Positions 37,210 to 47,862 of a stretch of DNA of 64,000 bases are shown in pieces. The notes below the pieces were generated by a model. It searched no databases and was not told the origin of the DNA. It saw only the letters and a list, made by a program, of their open reading frames with translations. Made by a program: the position numbers and the translations under genes. The stretch's first letter is position 1; each line of letters opens with the position of its first letter. The DNA is from Methylobacterium sp. J-026 (lineage in GTDB: Bacteria > Pseudomonadota > Alphaproteobacteria > Rhizobiales > Beijerinckiaceae), in assembly GCF_022829585.1 (NCBI RefSeq), contig NZ_JAKSYC010000267.1:17666-81665 (forward strand), given 5' to 3'.

Positions 37210-38339
37210 AGGGAGGCTCCGTAGGGCGCGGCTGCGTCGTTGAAGTCGTAATGCGGGTGATGGAGCGAGGCACTGTCGCCGTTGCCGATGAACATGTAGG
37301 CGCCGGGGCGGCGGCCGAGCATGTACGAGAAGTCCTCGGCGGTCATCATCGGCGCCACGGCCCGGTCGACGTTCTCCCCGCCGACCAGCGCCTCTGCGAC
37401 ATCGGCCATGAAGTCCGTCTCGGCCGGGTGGTTCTCGGTGACCGGATAGCTGCTGCCGAACTCGGTGACGCCGGTGGCGCCGAAGGCCGCCGCCACCTCC
37501 GTCACCAGCGTCTCGATGCGTCCCCTGATCTGCGCCCGCACCGCCTGCGAGAGCGTGCGCATCGTCCCCCGCATGGTCACCGTCTGCGGCAGCACGTTGA
37601 ACGCCTCCCCGGCATCGAGCGCGCAGACCGAGACCACCGCCGACTGCAACGGGTCGAGGTTGCGCGACACGATGCTCTGCAGGGCGATGATCACGTGGCT
37701 GGCGACCAGCACGCTGTCGACGGCGTTCTGCGGCAGCGCGGCGTGGCCGCCCCGGCCCTCGATGATGAGGGTGAAGCGGTCGGTCGAGGCCATGATCGGG
37801 CCCGGCCGGATCGCGAAGGTGCCGACCGCCATCCCGGGGATGTTGTGCATCCCGTAGACCGACTCGATGCCGAACCGCTCCATCAGCCCGTCCTCGACCA
37901 TGGCGTCGCCGCCGCCGCCGCCTTCCTCGGCCGGCTGGAAGATCAGCACGGCGGCGCCGTCGAAATCGCGGGTCTCGGCGAGGTACTTGGCGGCCCCGAG
38001 CAGCATGGCCGTGTGTCCGTCATGGCCGCAGGCGTGCATCTTGCCCGGCACGGTGGAGCGGTAGGGCAGATCGCGCACCTCCTGGATCGGCAGCGCGTCC
38101 ATGTCGGCCCGCAGGCCGATGGCGCGGTTGGACGACCGGCCGCGCCCGCGGATCACGCCCACCACCCCGGTGCGGCCGATGCCGGTCACCACCTCGTCGC
38201 AGCCGAACGCCCGGAGGCGGTCGGCCACGAACCCCGCCGTGCGCTCGACGTCGTAGAGGAGTTCGGGATGGGCGTGCAGGTCGTGCCGCCACGCCTGCAT
38301 CGTGCCGGCGAAGTCGCGGATCCGTTCGAGGACGGGCAT
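37167..38339 (-). CDS. M20 family amidohydrolase (hippurate hydrolase / N-acyl-amino-acid hydrolase type)
   Basis: A 390-residue metallo-hydrolase of the M20D group that removes acyl groups from amino acids such as hippurate, N-acetyl or auxin conjugates. Metal ligands lie in MHACGHDGHTAMLLGA and FQPAEEGGGGGDAM, with the lid-domain GGHAALPQNAVD and the C-terminal MMTAEDFSYML. The N-terminus WRHDLHAHPELLYD is typical. Full length. Exact substrate unknown. It overlaps chrA by 43 bp. Confidence 0.94.
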   Translation of the reverse strand: MPVLERIRDFAGTMQAWRHDLHAHPELLYDVERTAGFVADRLRAFGCDEVVTGIGRTGVVGVIRGRGRSSNRAIGLRADMDALPIQEVRDLPYRSTVPGKMHACGHDGHTAMLLGAAKYLAETRDFDGAAVLIFQPAEEGGGGGDAMVEDGLMERFGIESVYGMHNIPGMAVGTFAIRPGPIMASTDRFTLIIEGRGGHAALPQNAVDSVLVASHVIIALQSIVSRNLDPLQSAVVSVCALDAGEAFNVLPQTVTMRGTMRTLSQAVRAQIRGRIETLVTEVAAAFGATGVTEFGSSYPVTENHPAETDFMADVAEALVGGENVDRAVAPMMTAEDFSYMLGRRPGAYMFIGNGDSASLHHPHYDFNDAAAPYGASLWARLIETGLPLTD

Positions 38340-38513
38340 GGCTCTGGGCTCTCAACGCCTTCGGGTCTCGGCAGGAGCAGCAAAGCCGGGGCCAGAGCCG
38401 CCGTCAACGGTCGCGCGCGGGGACGCCGGCCGTCCACGCGCGTCCGGGACCGGCCCGCTTCACGACCCGGTAAGCCCGTGATGCGACCATGCCGCCGAGC
38501 CCGGGACCCCTGA

Positions 38514-40358
38514 ATGACCAGCCTTGTCGGAACGCCGCCCGTCCGCCGCGCGGGGGCGGGGCGTTCGCCCTTCGACAGCCCGGCCGTCCTGGTCGCGCTG
38601 GCCCTGGTCGCCCTGTTCGGCCTCTACGATCCGCGCGGCCTCGCGCCCATCGTCGACGGGCTGCGGCTGCCCGATACCGACGACATGATGCGCCTCGTCG
38701 GCGTGCGCGACCTCCTGGCCGGCCAGGGCTGGTTCGACAGCGTGCAGCACCGGATGCTGCCCCCGGCGGGGATCGCCTCGCACTGGTCCCGCCTGATCGA
38801 CCTGCCGATCGCCGGCCTCGTCCTGGCGCTCACGCCCCTCCTCGGCCGCGCGCTGGCGGAGGCCGCCGCCGTTTCCCTGTGGCCGGCGCTGCTGTTCCTC
38901 CTCTACGGGGTGCTCGCCGGCCTCGGCATGCGCCGGCTGTTCGGTTGGCGCGCGGCTCTGCTCGTGCTGTTCGTCGCGCCCCAGACCGCCGTGTTCCTGA
39001 ACGTCTTCCGCTTCGGCCGGATCGACCACCACAACGCGCAGCTCTGCGCCATGCTGGCGATCGCCCTGGCGCTGGCCGATCCGGCCCGGCGGATGCGGCG
39101 GGGCCTCGCGGCCGGGCTCGTCGCCGGGCTGTCGCTGGCGATCGGCCTCGAGACCGTGCCGGTCATCGCGGCGGCCGGGCTGCTGCTCCTGGCGGACTGG
39201 ATCGCCCGCGGGGAACGCGCCTCCGGCATGCTCGCCGGGTACGGGGCCGGCCTGTTCGGGGCGAGCCTTCTGTTGTTCGGCGTGCAGACGGCACCGGCCC
39301 TCTGGGGCGTCCCGGCCTGCGACGCGCTGTCCCCGCCCTGGCTCCTGCTCGCGGCGGGGGCGGCAATCCTCGGCGGCGCGGCCCTGGCGGCGGATGGCCG
39401 CGGTCTCGGCCGGACCGGGCGCTGCGCCGTGGCGGCCGTCGTCGGCGCGGCGACGGTGGCCGGGTTCGCCGGGATCGCGCCGGCCTGCCTGGCCGGCCCG
39501 TTCGCCGGCATGGATGCCCTCGTGCGGACCGCCTGGCTCGATCAGGTCGACGAGATGCGCGCCTTCCCGCAGATCCTGCGCAGCCAGCCGGACGTGGCCC
39601 TGTCCAACATCGCGCCCCTGGTGGCGACGGCCCTTTATGCCGGTGCGATGGCGATCCGCGAGCGGGCGCCGGACCGCCGCCGCTTCTTCGTCGTCGTGGC
39701 AACGCTGATCGTCCCGGGCACCCTGATCGCCCTCGGACAGGCGCGGGGCCTCTACATCGCGGGGGCCTTCGTGCCGCTCATGGGGGCGATCGCCCTGGAC
39801 CGCGCCATCCTGGCGCTGCGGGGGCCCGTGTCGAGCCTGCACCGGATGGCCCTGATCGTCGTGGCCCTGACGATGCTCGGGAAGGTCTGGGCCATCGCCG
39901 CCGAGCAGCCCGCGCGCCTCCTGGCACCGGCCGCCATCGGGGCGCAGACGGTGGCCGACGGGAACTGGAAGGCCTGCACCGCGCCGGCCGCCTACGCGGC
40001 GCTCGACCGCCTGCCGCCGGGGCTCGTGCTCGGCGCGATCGATCTGGGGCCGGCCATCCTGCTGATGACCCATCACACGGTCGTCGCCGCGCCCTACCAC
40101 CGCAACGGCGTCGGGTTGCGGGCCGCGATCGAGGCGTCGGCGGGTTCGCAGGCGACCGTGCGGCGGGTCGCCCGGGAGCGCGGCGCCGACTATCTGCTGC
40201 TCTGCACATCCGCCCTCGACGGGGCCGAGGCGGGCGGCCCCGAGCCCTTCGCCACCAGCCTCGCCCGCGGCACCGCACCGGCCCCGGCCTGGCTCGCGCC
40301 GGTCGGCGACATGCCCGGCGGTTCGGCGCTCAGGGTCTGGCGCATCCGCGGCGACTGA
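38514..40358 (+). CDS. multi-pass membrane protein resembling GT-C glycosyltransferases
   Basis: A 614-residue protein with about 11-13 membrane helices and a C-terminal soluble periplasmic-type domain (residues about 460-614). A first-loop acidic motif LRLPDTDDMMRLVGVRDLL (Asp54-Asp57) and a later RFGRIDHHNAQL (Asp171-His-His) mirror the DxD-like and DHH positions of the STT3/PglB/AglB oligosaccharyltransferase fold. The C-terminal domain lacks the WWDxG motif, so a true N-oligosaccharyltransferase is unlikely. Transfer of a sugar from a polyprenyl carrier to an envelope acceptor is an inference. It stands alone between two minus-strand genes. Confidence 0.75.
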   Translation: MTSLVGTPPVRRAGAGRSPFDSPAVLVALALVALFGLYDPRGLAPIVDGLRLPDTDDMMRLVGVRDLLAGQGWFDSVQHRMLPPAGIASHWSRLIDLPIAGLVLALTPLLGRALAEAAAVSLWPALLFLLYGVLAGLGMRRLFGWRAALLVLFVAPQTAVFLNVFRFGRIDHHNAQLCAMLAIALALADPARRMRRGLAAGLVAGLSLAIGLETVPVIAAAGLLLLADWIARGERASGMLAGYGAGLFGASLLLFGVQTAPALWGVPACDALSPPWLLLAAGAAILGGAALAADGRGLGRTGRCAVAAVVGAATVAGFAGIAPACLAGPFAGMDALVRTAWLDQVDEMRAFPQILRSQPDVALSNIAPLVATALYAGAMAIRERAPDRRRFFVVVATLIVPGTLIALGQARGLYIAGAFVPLMGAIALDRAILALRGPVSSLHRMALIVVALTMLGKVWAIAAEQPARLLAPAAIGAQTVADGNWKACTAPAAYAALDRLPPGLVLGAIDLGPAILLMTHHTVVAAPYHRNGVGLRAAIEASAGSQATVRRVARERGADYLLLCTSALDGAEAGGPEPFATSLARGTAPAPAWLAPVGDMPGGSALRVWRIRGD

Positions 40359-40395
40359 GCCGGGGGTTTTCCGCGCGCGCTATGGACCTCCACGC

Positions 40396-42882
<2,487 letters not shown>

Positions 42883-42883
42883 G

Positions 42884-42898
42884 CCCCATCAGATGGGG
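42884..42898. promoter_or_regulatory. perfect inverted repeat just upstream of copA
   Basis: CCCCATC (42884-42890) and GATGGGG (42892-42898) are separated by one base and lie directly before the copA ATG at 42882. The position overlaps the expected ribosome-binding site, so the element could be an operator or an RNA hairpin that limits translation. It does not match the CueR consensus well. Confidence 0.35.
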
Positions 42899-43144
42899 AT
42901 CCCGGGGTGGGGTTGGTCAAGGGTGGGCACACGCGGAGCCGCTGGCGCGGCTTTTTCCTGCGCCGGGTCCAGGATCAGGTCCCGCTGCGCTCGCCCTTCC
43001 CCGGCCGCATGGGGCGAAAGCGCGATGCGCCCCGGGATTCCGTGCAGGACGGGCCGCGGGAACGGCTCCGTTTCCCCGGCCGATCCTTGTCGGATCGCTG
43101 GCCTTCGGCCAAGCTCGTCCCGGCGCCGGGACTTGGGGGACGAC

Positions 43145-43756
43145 ATGGCCGAACCGCTGACGATCTACGGCGATCCGGGCTCCGGGAACTGCCTGAAGGT
43201 CAAATGGGTCGCCGCCCATCTCGGCCTCCCGGCGACGTGGCGCGATGTGGACGTCCCGGGGGGCGGAACCCGCACCCCGGAATTCCTGGCGCTCAACCCG
43301 GCCGGGCGGGTGCCGATCGTCGTCTTCCCCGACGGCGAAGTGCTGTCGGAATCGAACGCCATCATCGTCTACCTGGCGGAGGGCTCCGCCCTCGTTCCGG
43401 GGACGCCGTTCGACCGGGCGCGCATGCTGCAATGGATGTTCTGGGAGCAGTATAGCCACGAGCCCTACATCGCAGTCCGCCGTTACCAGCTTCATTTCCT
43501 CAAGCGGTCGCCGGACGCGCTCGACCCGAAGCTCGCGGAGCGCGGCGCGGACGCGCTGCGGCTGATGGAGGCGACCCTCGCACGCACTGCCTTCATGGCC
43601 GGTCCGACGCTGACCCTCGCCGACGTGGCGCTGGTGGCCTACACGCGCATGGCGCATGAAGGCGGCTTCGACCTCGCGGATTATCCGGCGGTCCGGGCCT
43701 GGATCGGCCGCGTCGAGGCCGGGCTCGGGATCGGGCCCTATGGTGCGCTGGCCTGA
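43145..43756 (+). CDS. glutathione S-transferase family protein
   Basis: A 203-residue two-domain GST. N-terminal thioredoxin fold with IYGDPGSGNCLKVKWVAAHL and the cis-Pro/Glu-Ser element (GRVPIVVFPDGEVLSESNAI), then the all-helical domain (GPTLTLADVALVAYTRMAHE) with the N-capping motif. A Ser or Cys in SGNC could activate glutathione. Substrate unknown. The ATG at 43145 opens the fold; 262 bp separate it from divergent copA. Its 3' end overlaps the convergent kinase gene by 19 bp. Confidence 0.93.
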   Translation: MAEPLTIYGDPGSGNCLKVKWVAAHLGLPATWRDVDVPGGGTRTPEFLALNPAGRVPIVVFPDGEVLSESNAIIVYLAEGSALVPGTPFDRARMLQWMFWEQYSHEPYIAVRRYQLHFLKRSPDALDPKLAERGADALRLMEATLARTAFMAGPTLTLADVALVAYTRMAHEGGFDLADYPAVRAWIGRVEAGLGIGPYGALA

Positions 43757-45009
43757 TCGAGCACCGCCGGCGCGGCGGCGGCCCCGTAATCCGGCAGGCT
43801 GACCCGCACCACCGTCCCCTCCCCGACCGTGCTCTCGATCGTGAGCCGGCCGCGGTGGCGGTTGAGGCTGTGCTTGACGATGGCGAGCCCCAGGCCCGTG
43901 CCGCCGCGCGCCCGGCTGGAGGCGACGTCGACCCGGTAGAACCGCTCGGTCAGCCGTGGGATGTGCTCCGGCGGGATGCCCGGCCCGTCGTCGGTCACCG
44001 ACAGGACGATCCGGCTGCCGAGCCGGGGGTCGTTCTCCCGGGTCAGCCCGACGCCGATCCGGCCGCCGCCGTACTTCACGGCGTTCTCGATGAGATTCTC
44101 GATCACCCGGGTGAGTTCGTCGGCATCGCCCGGGACGCGGTAGGGCCCGGCGCCGTCCTCGAACCGGATCGTGGCGCCCCGGGCCTCGGCGGGGGGGCCC
44201 TGCGCGTCGACCATCTGGCGGGCGAGCGCCCCGAGATCGACCACGCCGGTGGGCGCCACGTGCTCGCGCAGCTCGATTCGGGACAGCGACAGCAGGTCGT
44301 CGATCAGCCGGGTCATGCGCAGGGCCTGGACGCGCATGATCTCCAGGAAGCGCTCCCGGGCCTGCGTGTCGGCGCGGGCGGGGCCCTGCAGGGTCTCGAT
44401 GAAGCCGATCAGGGTGGCGAGCGGCGTGCGCAGCTCGTGGCTGGCATTGGCGACGAAATCGACCCGCATCGCCTCCAGGCGCCGGGCCGAGGTGAGGTCG
44501 CGCAGGAACAGGAGCGCGCTGACGCCGGACCCGTCGGGCATCGGCAGGGCGCCGATCTGCACCTCGAAGGTCCGCTCCAGGGGGACCCGGGTCGACAGGG
44601 CGACCCGGCGCGGCATCCCCGAACTCAGCACCGCCTCGACGCTGTCGAGGACCTCCGGATCGCGCAGGGCGAAGGACAGGGGCCGGCCATGGTGCAGGGC
44701 CGGCAGCAGCGCCCGGGCGGCCGGGTTGGCCTCCACCACCAGGGTGCGCCGGTCCACCAGGATGACCGGGTCGGGGACGTGGGTGAGCAACGCTTCGGCG
44801 ACCGCGTGACGCGGCGCCGTCGCCGTCGGTCGGGGCGGCGATTTCGCCGCGCCGCGTGAACCCAGCCAGCCGCCGATGGCGGTCGCGCCGAGACCCGCGA
44901 GGATCAGCGGGAGGTCGAGATGCCCGGCAAGCGCGGCCGCGAGTCCGAACAGACCCGCGGCGGTCGCGGCGCCGATCCAGGCTCGGGAGCTGCGCAGGCG
45001 GTCGGACAT
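43738..45009 (-). CDS. PhoR-type sensor histidine kinase
   Basis: A 423-residue kinase: two short N-terminal membrane segments with almost no periplasmic loop (GLFGLAAALAGHLDLPLILAG), a PAS domain (VPDPVILVDRRTLVVEANPA), the HisKA box (VDFVANASHELRTPLATLIG) and an ATPase domain with NLIENAVKYGG, DDGPGIPPEHIPRL and GGTGLGLAIVKH. This layout matches PhoR of the phosphate-starvation system. However, phoB, phoU and pst genes do not flank it; it lies 15 bp after the UPF0104 gene and may be read with it. The phosphate role is therefore an inference. Confidence 0.9.
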   Translation of the reverse strand: MSDRLRSSRAWIGAATAAGLFGLAAALAGHLDLPLILAGLGATAIGGWLGSRGAAKSPPRPTATAPRHAVAEALLTHVPDPVILVDRRTLVVEANPAARALLPALHHGRPLSFALRDPEVLDSVEAVLSSGMPRRVALSTRVPLERTFEVQIGALPMPDGSGVSALLFLRDLTSARRLEAMRVDFVANASHELRTPLATLIGFIETLQGPARADTQARERFLEIMRVQALRMTRLIDDLLSLSRIELREHVAPTGVVDLGALARQMVDAQGPPAEARGATIRFEDGAGPYRVPGDADELTRVIENLIENAVKYGGGRIGVGLTRENDPRLGSRIVLSVTDDGPGIPPEHIPRLTERFYRVDVASSRARGGTGLGLAIVKHSLNRHRGRLTIESTVGEGTVVRVSLPDYGAAAAPAVLDQASAP

Positions 45010-45024
45010 CGCCGTCCGGTCCGG

Positions 45025-46110
45025 TCAGCGCGGTCCGGGCTGGTCGTGCCACCCCTGCGCGGAGGGGCCGGCCGTGCCCTCCGGCGGTCCGGGATCGCGC
45101 GCCCCGCCGGCGCGCTTCACGATCTCGTAGAGACCGAGCATCGCCAGGGCGGTCACGAACGGCACGACATAGTAGCAGCCCCGGAACAGCAGGAGCGAGG
45201 TCAGAACCTCGTTGCGGGGCAGGCTCGACAGGGCGAGCAGCACCGTCGCCTCGAACACCCCGATGCCGCCGGGGGCGTTCGATGCGATGCCCAGCATGGC
45301 GGCCAGCACGTAGATCGCCAGGAAGGTGGTGAACGCCAGGGTCGTCTCCGGCGGCAGCAGGACGTAGAGCACGGCCGCCGCCGCACAGACATCGCCGATG
45401 CCGACGATCATCTGGCCGATGGAGACCGAGGCGCCGGGCAGTTCCAGGCGCCATTGCCTGACGGTGATGCTGCGCTTCTTGGCCGAGACCCAGGCGAGGT
45501 AGCCGAGCACCAGGGCCAGCGCGGCGAGGCCCACCGACTGGTTGATCCGGATCGACGTGAAGGCGAGCCCGGCGAGTTGGCCCGCCTCGATGATCAGGCT
45601 GAGGCCCAGGACCACGCCCATGCCCAGCCAGAAGGTGAAGCCTGCGATCACCGTGAGCGCGGCGATCTTGGCCGTGGAGAGTCCCTGCCGCGCATAGATC
45701 CAGTAGCGGATGGTGCCGGCGGTCAGCAGCGGGAAGCCGAGGGTGAAGCTCACCGCGTAGCTGGTGAACGAGGCGAGCGCGGTGATCCGGTAGGGCACCT
45801 TGATCTTGAGCTGGCGCAGGGCCAGCGCGTCGTAGCCGGTGAGGAACAGGTAGCTGATGCCGACGAACAGGAAGGCGAGGCCGAGCTGCGCCCCCGTCGC
45901 CGCCGTGACCGCGGTGCGCACCTCCGCCCAGCTCACGCTCTGGACGAGCTTCCACAGCACGCCGAGGGAGACCGCGAACAGGACGATGCTGGCGGCCGTG
46001 CCGATCCAGGCATAGCGGCTGGCCCGGCTCTTCCGCGGCGCGGCCGCGGCGTCATGCTGGACCGGCTCCGCCGGTTCGGGCGGCGTCCGGTGCTGTCCCT
46101 GAAAGTTCAT
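45025..46110 (-). CDS. UPF0104 / lysylphosphatidylglycerol-synthase-type membrane protein
   Basis: A 361-residue inner-membrane protein with about eight helices, corresponding to the flippase half of MprF (SVSWAEVRTAVTAATGAQLG, FTSYAVSFTLGFPLLTAGTIRYWIYARQGL, SNAPGGIGVFEATVLLAL). No catalytic aminoacyl-transferase half is present. Such proteins are thought to move lipids or lipid-linked molecules. I prefer the ATG at 46110 (MNFQGQHR); ATGs at 46203 and 46224 are possible. It lies 159 bp downstream of the UDG gene in the same direction, so it may export or flip the product of the upstream cluster, which is speculation. Confidence 0.85.
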   Translation of the reverse strand: MNFQGQHRTPPEPAEPVQHDAAAAPRKSRASRYAWIGTAASIVLFAVSLGVLWKLVQSVSWAEVRTAVTAATGAQLGLAFLFVGISYLFLTGYDALALRQLKIKVPYRITALASFTSYAVSFTLGFPLLTAGTIRYWIYARQGLSTAKIAALTVIAGFTFWLGMGVVLGLSLIIEAGQLAGLAFTSIRINQSVGLAALALVLGYLAWVSAKKRSITVRQWRLELPGASVSIGQMIVGIGDVCAAAAVLYVLLPPETTLAFTTFLAIYVLAAMLGIASNAPGGIGVFEATVLLALSSLPRNEVLTSLLLFRGCYYVVPFVTALAMLGLYEIVKRAGGARDPGPPEGTAGPSAQGWHDQPGPR

Positions 46111-46269
46111 GCCGTTCGGCGTCCGCCCTTCCGGTTGCGCGGCCCCGCCGAGGGCGTCGAGCCCGCGCCGGATGATCCCGGACCGCGGCCCGTTGCCCCG
46201 CATGTAGGCCGAACCGGCGCGCAAGGCCAGGGAAGGGGCCGCGGTGGCGGGCGTTCTATCCCAAGCCGA

Positions 46270-46935
46270 CTATCCCTGAGCCGACGATCCCTCAGTCAGA
46301 TTGCCCAAGCCGACTTGCCCCTGCAGGAGCGCCGCGGCCTCCGACAGGCCGCGCCGGATCCGGGCGGCCACCTCCGGCGACGTGCAGACATAGGTCGGGC
46401 TCGGATGCGGGATCCGGATCACGGGCAGGTCGGGCCGGAGCGCCGCGAATGCGGGCGCCGCTTCTCCGGCGAACCGGCCGGCCAGCACCGCCACGGCGAG
46501 GCGCGGCAGCAGGTCGAGGAGCGGCGCGAGATACGGCACGGCGGCGGCGGCCTCGGCCCGGCGGGGCGCCCGGTTGCGGGCACCCTCCGCGTGGATCAGC
46601 CAGGGCACGGCGTTCCAGATCAGGGTATCGGACCGGGCGATCCCGGCCCCGGCGAGGAAGCCGAACAGGTTGGCGGCGGTGCCGTTCGCGCTGTCGCGGG
46701 TGACGAAGCCGGTGCGCAGCACCGCCGGGCCGGGCGTCTCCAGGAGGAGCAGCATCCGGGCGCCGACGCCGCCGTCCAGCGGGTCGGGCGCGGGCACCGG
46801 GGCGCCGCGCTCCGCCGCGATCCGCGCGGCCAGGGCCCGGATCGGCGCGATGTGCGGGGCCTCGATCAGGGCGCGGCGGGCCGCGAGGGCGTCCGGATCG
46901 GCGAGCGATTTCGGTGCCTGCGGCTCAGCCGGCAT
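46270..46935 (-). CDS. uracil-DNA glycosylase superfamily protein
   Basis: A 221-residue protein whose ordered motifs fit the UDG fold: MLLLLETPGPAVLRTGF, NLFGFLAGAGIARSDTLIWN (loop with Asn-Ala-Val-Pro-Trp), LPRLAVAVLAGRFAG and the late HPSPTYV motif equivalent to the HPSPLS loop that enters the DNA minor groove. Classical motif-1 acid residues are not obvious, so base specificity or activity is uncertain. Its start overlaps the 3' end of the PIG-L gene by 11 bp, which implies translational coupling; a DNA-repair-type gene is an odd member of a metabolite operon. Confidence 0.75.
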   Translation of the reverse strand: MPAEPQAPKSLADPDALAARRALIEAPHIAPIRALAARIAAERGAPVPAPDPLDGGVGARMLLLLETPGPAVLRTGFVTRDSANGTAANLFGFLAGAGIARSDTLIWNAVPWLIHAEGARNRAPRRAEAAAAVPYLAPLLDLLPRLAVAVLAGRFAGEAAPAFAALRPDLPVIRIPHPSPTYVCTSPEVAARIRRGLSEAAALLQGQVGLGNLTEGSSAQG

Positions 46936-47686
46936 CGAGGCCGGGGATCGCCGCCGCGTCGAGCCGGCCGGAGAGGCGGAACCGCTCGATCCCGTCCTCC
47001 CGGGCGAGCCGCGCGTCGAGGCCGGCCGGGCCGCCGAACTGGAAGCCGATCTGCGTGGCATAGGCCGCGCAGGCGGCCCGCTTCCGGGCCTGGGCCTCCG
47101 GTGCGAGGCGCATCCTGCGCGCGGGCCGGTCGATGAACTGCCCGGCGAGCGGCTCAAGCGGTACGGTCTCGCGGACCGTGTAGGGGAAGTCGCGCCACCA
47201 CAGGACCGGCTGCGCCGGACCGAGGCTGTCGAGTGCCCGGATCGCCTGCACGTGGTCGACATGGCCGCCGATCGCCTGCGGGGCGAGGAGGAGGTCGGGA
47301 GTCTCGGCGGCGATCAGGTCCGCGAGGGCGGGCGCCAGATCGGCCGCGACGGCATCATCGGCGCGCGGGTCGGAGAAGAGTTCCGGGGCCGAGCCGTAGC
47401 CCCGGTGCGGCGCCTCCCGGAAGGGCAGATGGACCGGCGGGACGATGCCGAGTTCGGCGGCGGCGCAGCGATCCTCGTCCCGGCGCAGGGCCATGTAGTC
47501 GACCTCCGCCGGCAAGCCCTTGTCGAGCTGGCAGGCGAGGGCGAATCCCGTCGGGTCGGCGACGCTGCCGGAGAACAGGGTCGCCATCACCACGCGCCAG
47601 CCGTCCCGCGCCAGGCTGGCCAGGAGGCCGCCGCAGGAGAAGGCCGCGTCGTCGAGATGGGGCGAGAGGGCGAGGGCTTTGGGCAT
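46925..47686 (-). CDS. PIG-L family (LmbE-like) N-deacetylase
   Basis: A 253-residue zinc-dependent deacetylase. The metal-binding motif is SPHLDDAAFSCGG (His10, Asp12, Asp13) with the second His in GGHVDHVQAI. Family members remove acetyl groups from N-acetylglucosamine linked to inositol (MshB, PIG-L) or from related amino sugars. An inositol-3-phosphate synthase and a GT4 glycosyltransferase in the same gene run make a GlcNAc-inositol-type substrate plausible (inference). It overlaps the UDG gene by 11 bp; a palindromic repeat separates it from the glycosyltransferase. Confidence 0.92.
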   Translation of the reverse strand: MPKALALSPHLDDAAFSCGGLLASLARDGWRVVMATLFSGSVADPTGFALACQLDKGLPAEVDYMALRRDEDRCAAAELGIVPPVHLPFREAPHRGYGSAPELFSDPRADDAVAADLAPALADLIAAETPDLLLAPQAIGGHVDHVQAIRALDSLGPAQPVLWWRDFPYTVRETVPLEPLAGQFIDRPARRMRLAPEAQARKRAACAAYATQIGFQFGGPAGLDARLAREDGIERFRLSGRLDAAAIPGLDAG

Positions 47687-47728
47687 GGGTCAGAGCCTAT
47701 CGGCTTGGACAGATCCAACCCGCGCCCG

Positions 47729-47830
47729 CATCCTGAGGTGCTGCGGAGCAGCCTCGACGAAGGGCTCCGGGGATCGCAGCGCTGGCTGGAGGGCTCCTTC
47801 GAGGCCCGCTGACGCGGGCACCTCAGGATG
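47729..47830. repeat. palindromic repeat, family B copy 1
   Basis: CATCCTGAGGTGC at 47729-47741 and its perfect reverse complement GCACCTCAGGATG at 47818-47830 bound a 102-bp unit that can form a long imperfect hairpin: CCTCGACGAAGGGCTCC in the left arm faces GGGCTCCTTCGAGG in the right arm. It fills the gap between the GT4 and PIG-L genes. A second copy is at 51941-52054. Confidence 0.85.
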
Positions 47831-47862
47831 AGGGAGGTGGGTGGGACATTCCGAATTCGCCG

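Noticed and set aside
42917..45955. 1012-codon minus-strand open frame
   Set aside because: It overlaps the PhoR-like and UPF0104 genes in another frame and the GST gene antisense; no domain is visible.
44920..47136. 738-codon plus-strand open frame
   Set aside because: Antisense to UPF0104 and UDG genes; composition is that of a shadow frame.
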